Source: Cytobacillus sp. IB215665 (lineage in GTDB: Bacteria > Bacillota > Bacilli > Bacillales > SM2101). Taken from it: a DNA stretch of 64,000 bases. Shown one piece after another: positions 39,669 to 50,027 of this stretch. Position numbers and translations under genes: made by a program. Numbering within the stretch: the stretch's first letter is position 1; each line of letters starts with the position of its first letter. Under the pieces are notes generated by a model that had not been told where the DNA came from, did no database searches, and saw only the letters and a list, made by a program, of their open reading frames with translations. The stretch lies in NCBI RefSeq assembly GCF_033963835.1, contig NZ_JAXBME010000004.1, forward strand, positions 357,227 to 421,226. Reading direction: 5' to 3'.

Positions 39669-40232
39669 ATGTCACAACATAGAGAAATTATTACTAAAGC
39701 TGTAATAGGAAGAGGGCGTAAGTTCACCCAAGCTACACACACATTTTCTCCGTCCCATAAACCTACTAGTATTTTAGGTTGTTGGATTATAAACCACCAA
39801 TATGAGGCAAAAAAACGAGATTCAACTGTTGAATTAGATGGTACTTATGACATTAATGTATGGTATTCATTCAGTGATAATACGAAAACAGAAGTCGTAA
39901 CAGAAAAAGTTGCATATACAGATGTGATCAAATTAAAATACAAAGATGAAAATTATTTAGACGGTGGTCAAGAAGTTGTAGCAAAAGTTCTGCAGCAGCC
40001 TAATACTTTGGAAGCGACTATTTCTCCAAATGGTAATAAAGTAATCGTTCAAGTGGAGCGGGAATTTCTAGCGGAAGTAATTGGAGAAACGAAAGTCTGG
40101 GTTGTCATTGATCCTGATGGAGAGTTCGAAGAAGAAGAATGGGATGATGAAGAGTTAGACGATGAGGAATTGGATGATGAAGAGTTTGAAGATTTAAATC
40201 CTGATTTTCTTATAGAAGACGTAGAAGAATAA
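39669..40232 (+). CDS. cotE: Outer spore coat morphogenetic protein CotE
   Basis: A 187-residue protein that directs assembly of the outer spore coat. The N-terminal [33 protein letters not shown] and [20 protein letters not shown] segments are the CotE signature. The C-terminus is strongly acidic, with tandem DDEEL units (about residues 160-178), a feature shared with other CotE proteins. ATG lies 11 nt after GAGGAGGG. It is separated from ymcA by a repeat-filled gap with a putative sigma-E promoter. Confidence 0.96.
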   Translation: MSQHREIITKAVIGRGRKFTQATHTFSPSHKPTSILGCWIINHQYEAKKRDSTVELDGTYDINVWYSFSDNTKTEVVTEKVAYTDVIKLKYKDENYLDGGQEVVAKVLQQPNTLEATISPNGNKVIVQVEREFLAEVIGETKVWVVIDPDGEFEEEEWDDEELDDEELDDEEFEDLNPDFLIEDVEE

Positions 40233-40233
40233 T

Positions 40234-40267
40234 AAAAAACTAGGGAGCCAGACTTCCTAGTTTTTTG
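40234..40267 (+). terminator. Intrinsic terminator after cotE
   Basis: AAAAAACTAGG and CCTAGTTTTTT arms; the right arm is itself the T tract, so it may work in both directions. Confidence 0.9.
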
Positions 40268-40367
40268 TTTGTCAAAAGGGAATTCAACATTTTGAATTTA
40301 TTTAAAATAAACTCCTTTGTCATTAATACGTTTTATGATCACTTAGACAGGCTTCAGAAGGTTGTTT

Positions 40368-40525
40368 AAGGCGGTTAGTTTGTTAAGTTAATGGATGCTT
40401 TTCGTACTATACATAATACATGTTATCTTAGGATCTTTTCCTCTCTAAAGGCTGTTCTAATCCCATATACACATCAGAGTTTATACTATTAGTGAAAAAG
40501 AACAAAGTTAACGAAAAGAGCCTTA
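40368..40525 (+). repeat. Interspersed repeat, copy 10 (tandem pair, first)
   Basis: The left end AAGGCGGTTAGTTTGTTAAG then ATGCTTTTCGTAC. The right end AACAAAGTTAACGAAAAG then AGCCTTA. Its last 85 bp are almost identical to the next copy, offset by 166 bp. Confidence 0.85.
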
Positions 40526-40528
40526 GCT

Positions 40529-40691
40529 AAAGGGGTTTTCGCAATGCTAGTACTTTACGTAAGAAGTTAAAAACACGTATAGATCTAGCGATCGAGGCAT
40601 CTTTTCTTCTCTAAGGGCTTTTTTAATCCCATATACATATCGGAGTTTATACTATTAGTGAAAAAGAACAAAGTTAACGAAAAGTGCCTTA
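40529..40691 (+). repeat. Interspersed repeat, copy 11 (tandem pair, second)
   Basis: The left end AAAGGGGTTTTCGCAATGC. The interior AACACGTATAGATCTAGCG then ATCGAGGCATCTTTTCTTC. The right end AACAAAGTTAACGAAAAG then TGCCTTA. Best-preserved copy for deriving a consensus. Confidence 0.87.
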
Positions 40692-40786
40692 GCTTTTTAT
40701 GTTGAAACAACCAATGTAATAAAGAAATGCTCCTATATATGTTATAATAAATAGTGCTTAATAATAGGAATATTTGGGGGATAACA

Positions 40787-43375
40787 ATGGCAAGCTATAC
40801 GCCGATGATACAACAATATTTAAAGATAAAGGCAGATTATCAAGATGCCTTTTTATTTTTTCGTCTTGGGGATTTTTATGAAATGTTTTTCGATGATGCA
40901 GTCAATGCATCTAAGGTGTTAGAGATCGCATTAACGAGTAGAGATGGTGGAGACCAACAGCGCATTCCGATGTGTGGAGTTCCACATCATGCTGCAAGCG
41001 GATATATTGAACAATTAATAACAAAAGGGTATAAAGTAGCAATTTGTGAGCAAGTTGAAGATCCAAAACAAGCAAAAGGTGTTGTTAAGCGTGAAGTAGT
41101 TCAGCTCATTACACCAGGTACAGTGATGGAAGGCAAGGGAGTTATGGAAAAAGATAATAATTTCCTTTCATCAATATCGATGTTTGATGATAATAGTTTC
41201 GGTCTTTCTCACATCGATTTAACAACTGGTGAGAGCAAAGTTACCATTATATCGCAGCAATTCAATGATGTTATTAACGAAATTTATTCAATAAATGCAA
41301 AAGAGGTTGTTGTTGACTCACAATTTCCAGAAGAGCTAAAAATAAAATTATTAGAACGATGCCAATTAACATTTTCATTCGAAGATAATATCTTCCTTGA
41401 TAATGAATTTTTAAACATAGTAAACAAATTACATGATGACAAGCTAATACGTACAGTTAGCCGCTTAATAAACTATTTAAAGAAAACACAAAAACGTAGT
41501 TTAGAACACTTGCAAGAAGTCCAAGTCTATGAAACAAATCAATTTATGAAAATAGATTACTTTTCAAAACGGAATCTAGAGCTAACCGAAACAATTCGAG
41601 GTAAAGGGAAAAAGGGTTCTTTATTGTGGTTGCTTGATGACACGATGACAGCGATGGGAGGACGACGCCTTAAACAATGGTTAGACAAACCCCTCATCAA
41701 TAAAGAAGCGATAGATGATCGCTTAAATATGGTGGAAACTTTTATAAATTCATATTTTGAGCGAATTGAGCTTCGGGATATGTTGAAGGAAATTTATGAT
41801 TTAGAGCGCTTAGCAGGTCGAGTAGCCTTTGGTAATGTAAATGCAAGAGATTTAGTCCAACTAAAAAAGTCATTACAACAAATACCAGCAATAAAGCAAT
41901 TATTAACAACACTTGATCATGCATATTGTGGTGAACTTGCTGAAAAAATTGATCCGTGTGAACAAGTGACTGAGTTATTAGAAGCTTCTTTGCGTGAAAA
42001 CCCTCCACTTACGATTAAGGAAGGTGACATTATTGCAGATGGGTATGATCCGACTCTTGATAAACTAAGAGATGCTAGTAAGAATGGCAAGTCATGGTTA
42101 GCGGCTTTAGAAAAACAGGAACGTGAGCTAACAGGCATAAAATCGTTGAAAGTTGGTTACAACCGGGTATTTGGTTACTATATTGAAGTTACTAAGGCAA
42201 ATCTTCATTTATTAGCAGAAGGAAGATATGAGCGTAAACAAACATTAACAAACGCAGAGAGGTTTATTACGCCAGAGTTAAAAGAAAAAGAAGCATTAAT
42301 ACTTGAAGCAGAAGAAAAAATTGTTGAAGTAGAGTACGAGCTATTCCTTCACATTCGTGAACAAGTAAAAAATAATATTATTCGCATTCAGCAATTGGCT
42401 CAAATTATTAGTGAGCTCGATGTATTGCAATGCTTTGCGACAGTTAGTGAGGAAAGGCATTATTGTAAGCCATCTTTCTCTCATAATGGGGAGGTCTTTC
42501 TCAAAGATGGGCGTCACCCCGTCGTAGAGAAAGTTCTACAACTTCAGCAGTACGTACCGAATGATTGTGTAATGAATGATGATAGAGAGATTCTGTTAAT
42601 TACTGGTCCAAATATGTCAGGGAAAAGCACGTATATGAGACAAGTTGCTTTAACGTCTATTCTTGCTCAAATTGGTTGTTACGTTCCAGCCCAAGAAGCT
42701 GTCCTGCCAATCTTTGATCAGGTTTTCACTCGTATTGGTGCAGCTGATGATCTAATTTCTGGTCAAAGTACGTTTATGGTAGAAATGCTGGAAGCAAATA
42801 ATGCCATAATGAATGCCTCTAAAAATAGTTTAATCTTATTTGATGAAATTGGAAGAGGTACATCTACTTATGATGGCATGGCACTTGCACAAGCTATTAT
42901 TGAATACATTCATAACAACATTGGTGCAAAGATGTTATTCTCAACTCATTATCATGAATTGACAGTACTAGAGAATGATTTAGCAAAATTACAAAATATC
43001 CATGTGAGTGCAATAGAGGAACATGGGAAAGTCGTATTCCTCCATAAAATAAAAGAGGGTGCAGCTGATAGAAGCTATGGTATACATGTTGCACAATTAG
43101 CAGAGCTTCCTGACGCTTTAATCGATCGTGCAAAATCGGTACTAGCCATACTCGAAAAAGCTAGTCAATCAGAACCTAATATTAAAGTGGATCATGCGCC
43201 TAAAGAACAATTATCATTATTTGTTCAAGAAGAAAGGACAAATAAGCATATTGAAGAAAAGCTATCTACGAAAGAGAAGCGGATGTTAAAAGATATAAAA
43301 TCACTTGATTTATTAGACATGACACCTATGGATGCAATAAATAAACTATATGAATTTCAAAAGAAATTGAAGTGA
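40787..43375 (+). CDS. mutS: DNA mismatch repair protein MutS
   Basis: Recognises mismatches and recruits MutL. The product is 862 residues. The N-terminal mismatch-binding domain carries the Phe-x-Glu motif within [11 protein letters not shown]. The connector, lever and clamp domains follow, then the ATPase with Walker [10 protein letters not shown] near residue 607 and Walker [12 protein letters not shown]. The C-terminal tail includes a beta-clamp-like QLSLF motif. ATG at 40787 follows TTGGGGGAT; the 33-bp in-frame extension upstream lacks a ribosome-binding site. Confidence 0.97.
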   Translation: MASYTPMIQQYLKIKADYQDAFLFFRLGDFYEMFFDDAVNASKVLEIALTSRDGGDQQRIPMCGVPHHAASGYIEQLITKGYKVAICEQVEDPKQAKGVVKREVVQLITPGTVMEGKGVMEKDNNFLSSISMFDDNSFGLSHIDLTTGESKVTIISQQFNDVINEIYSINAKEVVVDSQFPEELKIKLLERCQLTFSFEDNIFLDNEFLNIVNKLHDDKLIRTVSRLINYLKKTQKRSLEHLQEVQVYETNQFMKIDYFSKRNLELTETIRGKGKKGSLLWLLDDTMTAMGGRRLKQWLDKPLINKEAIDDRLNMVETFINSYFERIELRDMLKEIYDLERLAGRVAFGNVNARDLVQLKKSLQQIPAIKQLLTTLDHAYCGELAEKIDPCEQVTELLEASLRENPPLTIKEGDIIADGYDPTLDKLRDASKNGKSWLAALEKQERELTGIKSLKVGYNRVFGYYIEVTKANLHLLAEGRYERKQTLTNAERFITPELKEKEALILEAEEKIVEVEYELFLHIREQVKNNIIRIQQLAQIISELDVLQCFATVSEERHYCKPSFSHNGEVFLKDGRHPVVEKVLQLQQYVPNDCVMNDDREILLITGPNMSGKSTYMRQVALTSILAQIGCYVPAQEAVLPIFDQVFTRIGAADDLISGQSTFMVEMLEANNAIMNASKNSLILFDEIGRGTSTYDGMALAQAIIEYIHNNIGAKMLFSTHYHELTVLENDLAKLQNIHVSAIEEHGKVVFLHKIKEGAADRSYGIHVAQLAELPDALIDRAKSVLAILEKASQSEPNIKVDHAPKEQLSLFVQEERTNKHIEEKLSTKEKRMLKDIKSLDLLDMTPMDAINKLYEFQKKLK

Positions 43376-43454
43376 TTTTTATAAGTGGACAAAACGAAAA
43401 AAGGAAGCTAACCTCGTTAATATCGTTCATATAAAATATTTAAATAGTCTAGAT

Positions 43455-43614
43455 AGCATTTTTTCGTATTGATTGTTGCTTTTCGCTTAAGGTATAAACG
43501 CGTAGCTATCTAGCGTGCATCTTTTCAATTTTTACAACAATTGAGCTTTCATAAAACTCATCATGCTGACCATGGTTTTCAACAATAGCTACTTAGTTTA
43601 CGAAGAGAGCTTTT
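43455..43614 (+). repeat. Interspersed repeat, copy 12
   Basis: The left end GCATTTTTTCGTATTGATTG then TTGCTTTTCG is the clearest left terminus in the window. The interior TAGCGTGCATCTTTTC. The right end TACTTAGTTTACGAAGAG then AGCTTTT. It fills most of the mutS-mutL gap. Confidence 0.82.
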
Positions 43615-43641
43615 ATAAATGATAAGATTGGAGGTGATACA

Positions 43642-45534
43642 GTGGGGAAAATTATTGAATTAGATGATCAGCTTGCTAATAAAATTGCAGCTGGGGAAGT
43701 AGTTGAGAGGCCAGCCTCAGTTGTAAAAGAATTAGTTGAAAATGCAATAGATGCGCATAGCACTGTTATCGAAATTGAACTAGAAGAGGCAGGATTAGCA
43801 AAAATTCGAGTGATTGATAATGGAGATGGCATCGAACCAGATGATTGCCTTGTGGCTTTTTCACGTCATGCTACGAGTAAAATTATAGATGAAAACGACC
43901 TGTTTAGAATACGGACGCTAGGATTTAGAGGTGAAGCATTACCTAGTATTGCATCAGTATCCGAACTAGAGATGAAGACGAGTACGGGTGAAGAAGCGGG
44001 TACGTATATTTCTATTAAAGGTGGCGAGCTCGCTAGTCATCATCGTACTGATAGTCGTAAAGGCACCGATATAACAGTGTCCAATTTGTTTTATAATACA
44101 CCAGCTAGATTAAAATATATGAAAACGATTAATACCGAGCTAGGAAATATTACTGATATCGTTAATCGATTAGCTTTAGCGTACCCATCGATTTCATTTA
44201 AATTAATTCATAATGGAAAAAAACTACTTTTAACAAATGGCAATGGTAATTTGAAACAAGTAATAGCAGCGATATATGGTGTATCTATAGCAAAGAAAAT
44301 GATTCCAATATCGATTAAATCTTTAGATTTTGAGATGAAGGGATTCATTTCATTACCAGAACTTACGAGAGCATCAAGGAATTACATTTCAACGATGATA
44401 AATGGGAGATATATAAAAAACTACTCTATTGTGAAGGCAATTCAAAAAGGTTATCATACATTACTACCAATCGGTAGATATCCAATCATCGTATTGGAAA
44501 TTAACATGGACCCTTTATTAATAGATGTAAATGTCCATCCTTCGAAACTTGAGGTGCGACTTAGTAAGGAATCTGAGCTGAACGACTTAATAGGGTCACA
44601 GATTGAAAAAGAATTTAAAACTAAGCAGCTCATTCCTGAAGTAAACCAATTTACACAGAGAAAAGAACGGACAGTTCAACAAGATTTTACGTTGGAACAT
44701 CATGAATTAAGGAACGATGTCCACGTTGAACCTGTTTTACATGTAGAAAAGAAAACAGGTATTCATTCACAAAGTGAAAACGTTGTTGATGTCATTAAGG
44801 AAAATGAAGATGAGTTTATGCATGATGAAAATAATGTTTATAATGCATCACTTGAACCGAAAAGAGTACAAATAGATAATGGCCACAATGTTATTGAGGT
44901 CGAGGAAGAAGAATTAAAGGGTTTTGATGATTTTGTTGCGGATCATACGCAACGTGTTCCGCCACTATACCCTATTGGCCAAATGCATGGAACTTACATT
45001 TTGGCTCAAAATGAACAAGGTCTTTATATTATCGACCAACATGCTGCTCAAGAAAGAATTAAATATGAATACTTTCGTGAAAAAGTCGGTCAAGTTACTT
45101 CGGAGGTTCAAGAGCTGTTGTTGCCACTAACTTTAGAATATTCACAAGATGAATATGTACTAATAAATGAGTATAAAGAAGAGTTAGCCCAATGTGGGGT
45201 GTTGTTAGAGCCTTTTGGACACCATTGTTTCATCGTTCGATCTCACCCAACTTGGTTCCCAGTAGGAGATGAGACAACGATCATTGAAGATATGATTGAA
45301 CAAGTACTACACATGCAAAAAGTTGATGTGAAAAAACTTCGTGAAGAAGCTGCGATTATGATGAGCTGTAAAGCTTCGATTAAAGCTAATCAACATCTAA
45401 AGGAGGAAGAAATTTTTTCTTTACTTGAACAGCTTCGACATTCGAGTGACCCATTTACATGTCCACACGGTAGGCCGATCATCATTCATTATACTACCTA
45501 TGAAATGGAAAAAATGTTTAAACGAGTTATGTAA
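43642..45534 (+). CDS. mutL: DNA mismatch repair protein MutL
   Basis: The latent nicking endonuclease of mismatch repair. The product is 630 residues. The N-terminal GHKL ATPase has [15 protein letters not shown] and [10 protein letters not shown] motifs. A poorly conserved linker (about 340-440) contains the acidic GFDDF segment. The C-terminal endonuclease motif [12 protein letters not shown] is near residue 465, with the zinc-site segments SCKASIK and CPHGRPI. GTG start follows GGAGGTGA. It completes the mutSL pair, split here by a repeat element. Confidence 0.97.
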   Translation: MGKIIELDDQLANKIAAGEVVERPASVVKELVENAIDAHSTVIEIELEEAGLAKIRVIDNGDGIEPDDCLVAFSRHATSKIIDENDLFRIRTLGFRGEALPSIASVSELEMKTSTGEEAGTYISIKGGELASHHRTDSRKGTDITVSNLFYNTPARLKYMKTINTELGNITDIVNRLALAYPSISFKLIHNGKKLLLTNGNGNLKQVIAAIYGVSIAKKMIPISIKSLDFEMKGFISLPELTRASRNYISTMINGRYIKNYSIVKAIQKGYHTLLPIGRYPIIVLEINMDPLLIDVNVHPSKLEVRLSKESELNDLIGSQIEKEFKTKQLIPEVNQFTQRKERTVQQDFTLEHHELRNDVHVEPVLHVEKKTGIHSQSENVVDVIKENEDEFMHDENNVYNASLEPKRVQIDNGHNVIEVEEEELKGFDDFVADHTQRVPPLYPIGQMHGTYILAQNEQGLYIIDQHAAQERIKYEYFREKVGQVTSEVQELLLPLTLEYSQDEYVLINEYKEELAQCGVLLEPFGHHCFIVRSHPTWFPVGDETTIIEDMIEQVLHMQKVDVKKLREEAAIMMSCKASIKANQHLKEEEIFSLLEQLRHSSDPFTCPHGRPIIIHYTTYEMEKMFKRVM

Positions 45535-45580
45535 ATTTAAACAATGAGTAATAAGAATTAACAATGCTAATATAATAGAG

Positions 45581-45609
45581 CTATGTTGACTCAACAATAG
45601 TCAACATAG
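45581..45609. terminator. Hairpin after mutL
   Basis: An 11-bp perfect stem (CTATGTTGACT and its complement) with a 7-nt loop; no T tract on either strand. Confidence 0.5.
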
Positions 45610-45639
45610 ACTTCTCTTTACCTTCTAGAACGCTGATAG

Positions 45640-45784
45640 TTATCTTGCGACTTTGTCGTAAACTTGTTGACCCATAAAAAATTAAATATTCAATGAGCTG
45701 TTTAAATAAGTAATAACCTGCGAGCATTATAATTGCGTCTATCGTTCTTATTCGATAAACAACAGTCATTGTAAAAACAGCTTA
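45640..45784 (-). repeat. Interspersed repeat, copy 13 (minus, divergent)
   Basis: Read on the minus strand it starts GCTGTTTTTACAATGACTG then TTGTTTATCGAAT and ends CAACAAGTTTACGACAAAG. The 62-codon minus open frame here (45581-45769) is an artefact of this repeat. The rest of the gap to miaA has no gene. Confidence 0.6.
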
Positions 45785-46110
45785 TTTAAACTCATGTTCT
45801 TAGCTTAATGGGAGCAAATTATTTACCTGAAAAAATAATATAAACATAACAGAGAGATTCACACCGTCCTTTTGCAACTATTATGTAAAATGGTCTTATG
45901 CTACTTTTACATTCACGTTTCTTTAAATGAATTTTGATGATTTGATTAGTGATTTATAACGAAAGCATTATCATGTCTGAATCTTATAAAATTATTGTGA
46001 AGACTTGTTAAAAATGATTCATTTTTGGTTATACTATATGAATGTTTAATTTACAAAACTGGATATGTTATGATTTGACTGCAATAGATATAGAAAGTAG
46101 TGATCATTAG

Positions 46111-47055
46111 TTGAATGAAACAGAACAAAAAGTTGTTGTGATCGTAGGTCCGACAGCTGTTGGGAAAACAAAATTAAGCATAGAGCTAGCGAAAAAGTTA
46201 AATGGGGAGATTATTAGTGGTGACTCTATGCAAATATATCGGGGAATGGACATTGGTACCGCAAAAATAAAACAAGAAGAGATGGAAGGGATCGAGCATC
46301 ATTTAATTGATATTAAAGATCCTCATGAATCATTTTCTGTAGCAGAATTTCAAATGATCGTTCGAAGTTTAATTAACGATATCCAGTCTCGTGGGAAGCT
46401 TCCGATGATTGTAGGAGGTACAGGTTTATACATTCAAGCTGTTTTGTATGATTATCAATTCTCCAGTCAACCGACTGATCTTTTATATCGTAATCGCTTA
46501 CAAGAAAAAGCTGATAATGGTGAAGCACATTCGTTATATAATGAACTAAAAAAAGTTGATCCACTCAGCTCTGAACGGATTCATCCACATAATGTGAGGC
46601 GCGTTATACGCGCACTTGAAGTTTACCATGTGACGGGTAAACCGATGTCTGAGTTGCAACAAGACCAGAAACAAGATATATTATATGATAATGCACTTAT
46701 CGGATTAACGATGGATCGAGCTAAATTGTATGAAAGAATCAATGCGCGTGTGGATCTTATGTTTGATCAAGGGCTAGTGAATGAAGCTCATGATCTATAT
46801 GAAAGAGGCATAAAGAATTGCCAATCAATTCAAGCGATAGGTTATAAAGAACTGTATGAGCATTTTGAAGGCAATATGACGTTAGCAGATGCGAAAGATA
46901 GTCTAAAGCAAAATTCAAGACGGTATGCCAAACGACAATTAACATGGTTTAGAAACAAGATGGATATTGAATGGTTTGACATGACTTATACTAGTCATCT
47001 TAATGAAAAGTTAACGGATATTTTCGATTACATAGCAGGAAAGCTCAAACTTTAA
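46111..47055 (+). CDS. miaA: tRNA dimethylallyltransferase
   Basis: Adds the isopentenyl group to A37 of tRNAs reading UNN codons, providing the substrate for MiaB. The product is 314 residues. The P-loop VGPTAVGKT lies at 11-19, with the family motifs SGDSMQIYRGMDIGTAK, GGTGLYIQA and HNVRRVIRALE, and QLTWFRNK near the C-terminus. TTG start; the ribosome-binding site (AAAGTAGTG) is weak, so expression may be modest. It lies just upstream of hfq, as in many bacteria. Confidence 0.95.
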   Translation: MNETEQKVVVIVGPTAVGKTKLSIELAKKLNGEIISGDSMQIYRGMDIGTAKIKQEEMEGIEHHLIDIKDPHESFSVAEFQMIVRSLINDIQSRGKLPMIVGGTGLYIQAVLYDYQFSSQPTDLLYRNRLQEKADNGEAHSLYNELKKVDPLSSERIHPHNVRRVIRALEVYHVTGKPMSELQQDQKQDILYDNALIGLTMDRAKLYERINARVDLMFDQGLVNEAHDLYERGIKNCQSIQAIGYKELYEHFEGNMTLADAKDSLKQNSRRYAKRQLTWFRNKMDIEWFDMTYTSHLNEKLTDIFDYIAGKLKL

Positions 47056-47096
47056 GCGAATAATTATGTATATATAGAAAAGAGGAGGACGAAATT

Positions 47097-47321
47097 ATGA
47101 AGCAATCAATTAATATTCAAGATCAATTTTTAAATCAAGTTAGAAAAGATGGAGCATTTGTAACAGTTTTCTTATTAAATGGATTTCAATTGAGAGGACA
47201 AATAAAAGGATTTGATAATTTTACTGTTTTGCTTGAAACTGAGGGCAAACAGCAATTAATTTATAAACATGCGATTTCAACATTTGCACCTCAAAAGAAT
47301 ATTCAAATAGATTTTGAATAA
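47097..47321 (+). CDS. hfq: RNA chaperone Hfq
   Basis: A 74-residue Sm-like protein forming a hexamer that binds small RNAs and mRNAs. The Sm1 motif [21 protein letters not shown] is split around residue 30, and the Sm2 motif YKHAIST is near residue 60. Length matches B. subtilis Hfq (73). ATG follows AGAGGAGG. A strong terminator follows directly. Confidence 0.97.
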   Translation: MKQSINIQDQFLNQVRKDGAFVTVFLLNGFQLRGQIKGFDNFTVLLETEGKQQLIYKHAISTFAPQKNIQIDFE

Positions 47322-47329
47322 ATCGTAAG

Positions 47330-47362
47330 AATAACCTACAAATTAACGTAGGTTATTTTTTT
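47330..47362 (+). terminator. Intrinsic terminator after hfq
   Basis: AATAACCTAC and GTAGGTTATT arms followed by TTTTTT. Confidence 0.93.
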
Positions 47363-47368
47363 TGTACG

Positions 47369-47430
47369 AGCTGTTTTTACTATGATTGTTGTTTTTCTTA
47401 CTAAGGAATAAGCATTATTAAACTACATGT
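47369..47430 (+). repeat. Interspersed repeat, left end only (copy 14)
   Basis: GAGCTGTTTTTACTATGATTG then TTGTTTTTCTTACTAAGG matches the left terminus; the rest of the element is missing and the small membrane-protein gene begins just after. Confidence 0.65.
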
Positions 47431-47464
47431 TATTGCTTTGCCCACTCATTAATGGAGGTGTGCT

Positions 47465-47664
47465 ATGAAAAATAATAAAATGGCACTGTATGTTTCTTTA
47501 ATAGCATTAGTAGGATTTCCAATGCTTTTCTCTTTATATCATTATTTTCAGGGCAATGGGGCTTTTTAGTGTGGAGTATTCCACCTTCCTTGACTGCGGG
47601 ACTTACTGGTTTGATGATCACTCTTAATCAAATAAAAAAAGAAGGAAGTCATGGGGAGGGGTAA
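47465..47664 (+). pseudogene. Small two-helix membrane protein gene with a frameshift
   Basis: ATG at 47465 follows AATGGAGGTG. Frame 1 encodes 34 residues with one hydrophobic helix (MALYVSLIALVGFPMLFSL) and stops at TAG 47567-47569. From about 47566 the +1 frame continues without interruption to TAA at 47662-47664, encoding LVWSIPPSLTAGLTGLMITL and a charged tail, a natural second helix. One surplus base in the GGGG or TTTTT runs (about 47556-47567) explains both. Either a sequencing error or a real pseudogene. Family not recognised; with the frame restored it would be about 65 residues. Confidence 0.6.
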
Positions 47665-47747
47665 TACCTGAATGATACATATTAGTGGTTGTTGAATTAC
47701 ACATTTAAATGCAATGTTAAAAATTCACTACAATAACTGAGCTACTA

Positions 47748-47774
47748 AGACCATTAAAATGGTCTCTTTTTTTA
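47748..47774 (+). terminator. Terminator after the frameshifted small gene
   Basis: AGACCATT and AATGGTCT arms with a 2-nt centre, then CTTTTTTT. Confidence 0.85.
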
Positions 47775-47779
47775 TTTAT

Positions 47780-47894
47780 AAAGACACTTTCCGTAATTTT
47801 TGTTGCACTAATACATAAAAGAAGAGCTCAACAGTCATCGTTTTATAGAAGAATAGATCCAAGTTGTATACGTGTTTATTTATTAATACGAAAA
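47780..47894 (-). repeat. Interspersed repeat, copy 15 (minus), abutting the palindromic element
   Basis: AAGACACTTTCCGTAATTTT then TGTTGCACTAATAC corresponds to the right end reversed. GAAGAATAGATCC and TATACGTGTTTATT match the interior. The left end stops at TACGAAAAC, exactly where the next element (47896) begins. Confidence 0.65.
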
Positions 47895-47895
47895 C

Positions 47896-48134
47896 GAGGC
47901 TGGGACATAACTTAAGTGTTTAACTAAAATTCCGAACAAAGTAATAACTTAGCGGATGAAATATACGTAGACTCCTGCGGGATGAAAAGCAACGGCTAGA
48001 CCCCGCAGTGCCTAGCACGAGGAGGCTTGCCAGCTTCCCGCGGAAAGCAGAGTATATTTCAGGAGCGGCGTAACTACAACTACAACCATTGTTCGGTTTC
48101 TATTTAGTTAAAAAAATACTTTTGTCCCAGCCTC
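47896..48134. repeat. Palindromic 239-bp element with GAGGCTGGGACA ends
   Basis: Perfect 12-bp terminal inverted repeats GAGGCTGGGACA (47896-47907) and TGTCCCAGCCTC (48123-48134). Inside lie subterminal arms (TTAACTAAAATTCCGAACAA against TTGTTCGG...TTTAGTTAA), then GAAATATACGTAGACTCCTG and GCAGAGTATATTTC. The centre is GC-rich with CCTGCGGGA and CCCGCGGAAA. No coding capacity. I recall similar GAGGCTGGGACA/TCCTGCGGGA elements in other Bacillaceae intergenic regions; the name and mechanism are not known to me. Confidence 0.85.
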
Positions 48135-48157
48135 TTATACAGTTTTAAAAAAATTTG

Positions 48158-48188
48158 AAAAATAAGCTTTGTTACAAAGCTTATTTTT
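48158..48188. terminator. Bidirectional hairpin
   Basis: A perfect 15-bp stem (AAAAATAAGCTTTGT and its complement) around one T, with A and T runs at the base so it could terminate either strand. From here to spoVK (48752) I see no gene; the region is AT-rich and may hold a sporulation promoter near 48695-48735. Confidence 0.7.
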
Positions 48189-48752
48189 GCATGAGAATGT
48201 GGATACAACCATACGTTGTATCTGTTCTTTTATAAACGACATAAAATCTCCATTTAGAAAAGAACCTAAGAAAAATTAAGGTAGTGATGAAGGGGAGGGG
48301 TGAAAATATCTAACAGTTTGTTTGATAATACTAACGTTGAAAAATTAGTTGTTATAGGTTCTATTGTGGATTGAATTAAAGTAGTCGATATTCTTACCTA
48401 TCTTTTTATATTTTTCACCAATTTTCTAACATATGTAACATAGTCTATCTTATTGAAATCCAATGTGCTAAATGGAAATTAACGGCTACTTACTTATAGT
48501 GACTGTACAAAAAACTTAATAAATCTTAACATCGTTTTATTATATAGCTTTATGTTTGACAAATTAGACTGGTTTATAATTGAAAATAATGAAGAAAAAA
48601 TTGTAAAAATTTGTTAACGAGCTATAAACAAAATACACCACCTTTCCTTTGCTATTACAGTTAATATGATTACATATGGAGTTTTGTTATAGGCATTTGT
48701 CACAATTTTATTTTTCGTACGTATACTAGTAATGAATGTGAGGTGAAATCGC

Positions 48753-49700
48753 TTGAATCAACCTATGACGATGAAAAATAATGGTCAAATTAATATTATA
48801 CTTAATAATCAACAAAAGAAAATTGAGGTTAAACGACATCAACAAACTGATGTATATAATAAGCCGTTCCCTTCTCAACATAATATACTTAAAGAAATTG
48901 AAGATGAACTACTTTCTCTTGTTGGAATGGAAGAGATCAAACGGATTGTTAAAGAAATATATGCATGGATATTTATTAACAAGAAACGTGAGGAAGAGGG
49001 GTTAAAACCAGGTAAACAAGTGTTGCATATGATGTTCAAAGGTAATCCTGGAACAGGAAAAACAACTGTTGCCAGATTACTTGGGAAACTATTTGTTCGT
49101 ATGAATGTGTTATCGAAAGGACATCTGATTGAGGCTGAAAGGGCAGATTTAGTAGGAGAATATATTGGGCATACTGCACAAAAAACTCGCGAGCTTATTA
49201 AACGTGCTATGGGAGGAATCTTATTCATAGATGAGGCATACTCACTTGCTCGTGGTGGGGAAAAAGACTTTGGCAAAGAAGCAATTGATACATTAGTCAA
49301 GCATATGGAAGACAAACAAAATGAATTTATTTTAATACTAGCTGGATATTCAAAAGAAATGGAGCATTTTTTATCGCTCAATCCGGGGCTATATTCTAGG
49401 TTCCCATTAGTTATAGATTTTCCAGACTATACTGTGGACCAATTGATGGAAATTGCTTCAAGAATGATCTCAGAAAGAGATTATACTTTTCACCAAGAAG
49501 CTGAGTGGAAATTACGCAATCATTTACTGTCTATTAGAAATTCTTTACATCCTGCTTCTTTTAGCAATGGACGTTATGTTAGAAATGTTATAGAAAAGTC
49601 AGTTCGTGTTCAAGCAATGAGATTATTATTTCAAGAAGAACTCGATAGAAAACAGCTAATGACCATTAATAGTGAGGACTTATTAATTAATGATATATAA
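48753..49700 (+). CDS. spoVK: Stage V sporulation protein K (AAA+ ATPase, CbbX type)
   Basis: A 315-residue AAA+ ATPase needed for late spore maturation. After an N-terminal polar segment (1-55), the ATPase has Walker A GNPGTGKTT at about 97-105, Walker B GILFIDEAYSL near 155, and sensor/arginine segments within ILAGYSKEMEHFL and NPGLYSRFP. The TTG start follows GTGAGGTGA. In B. subtilis it lies next to hflX (ynbA); here the minus-strand SUFU gene separates them. Confidence 0.93.
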   Translation: MNQPMTMKNNGQINIILNNQQKKIEVKRHQQTDVYNKPFPSQHNILKEIEDELLSLVGMEEIKRIVKEIYAWIFINKKREEEGLKPGKQVLHMMFKGNPGTGKTTVARLLGKLFVRMNVLSKGHLIEAERADLVGEYIGHTAQKTRELIKRAMGGILFIDEAYSLARGGEKDFGKEAIDTLVKHMEDKQNEFILILAGYSKEMEHFLSLNPGLYSRFPLVIDFPDYTVDQLMEIASRMISERDYTFHQEAEWKLRNHLLSIRNSLHPASFSNGRYVRNVIEKSVRVQAMRLLFQEELDRKQLMTINSEDLLINDI

Positions 49701-49730
49701 CTGTTATTGTTTTAGGCTAATAAATAAATA

Positions 49731-49774
49731 GAGGATGATACGTCATTTTAAGTACTACGTATCATCCTCATTTT
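49731..49774 (+). terminator. Intrinsic terminator after spoVK
   Basis: A perfect 13-bp stem (GAGGATGATACGT and its complement), 13-nt loop, then ATTTT. Confidence 0.88.
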
Positions 49775-49859
49775 GTATTAAAATTAAAACTTTGTTTATC
49801 TTACAAAGTACATGTTTATAAATATCAAAAGCTAATTTAGTAAAGTAGTAACGGAAAGA

Positions 49860-50023
49860 AAGCTACTTCTTATAGATAGTGTCATTACGTGCCAAGTTAT
49901 ATCCACATATTCATCTAGCAATCGTGTAATATTTTTATCTCTAAAGATAGTTTCAATCATATATACACATCAGTTTTTTTAACAGATAGTGAACATAGAA
50001 GAAAATTAATGAAAAATACCTTA
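49860..50023 (+). repeat. Interspersed repeat, copy 16 (tandem pair, first)
   Basis: AAGCTACTTCTTATAGATAG at the left. CTCTAAAGATAGTTTCAATC and ATATACACATCAGTTTTTTT lie inside. The right end GAAAATTAATGAAAAATACC then TTA. More divergent than its neighbour. Confidence 0.72.
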
Positions 50024-50027
50024 ATAA

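Noticed and set aside
45581..45769. 62-codon minus open frame resembling a small membrane protein
   Set aside because: It coincides with a minus-oriented interspersed repeat and has no ribosome-binding site.
48875..49381. 168-codon minus open frame
   Set aside because: Antisense shadow of spoVK; serine/proline-rich composition typical of reversed coding sequence.
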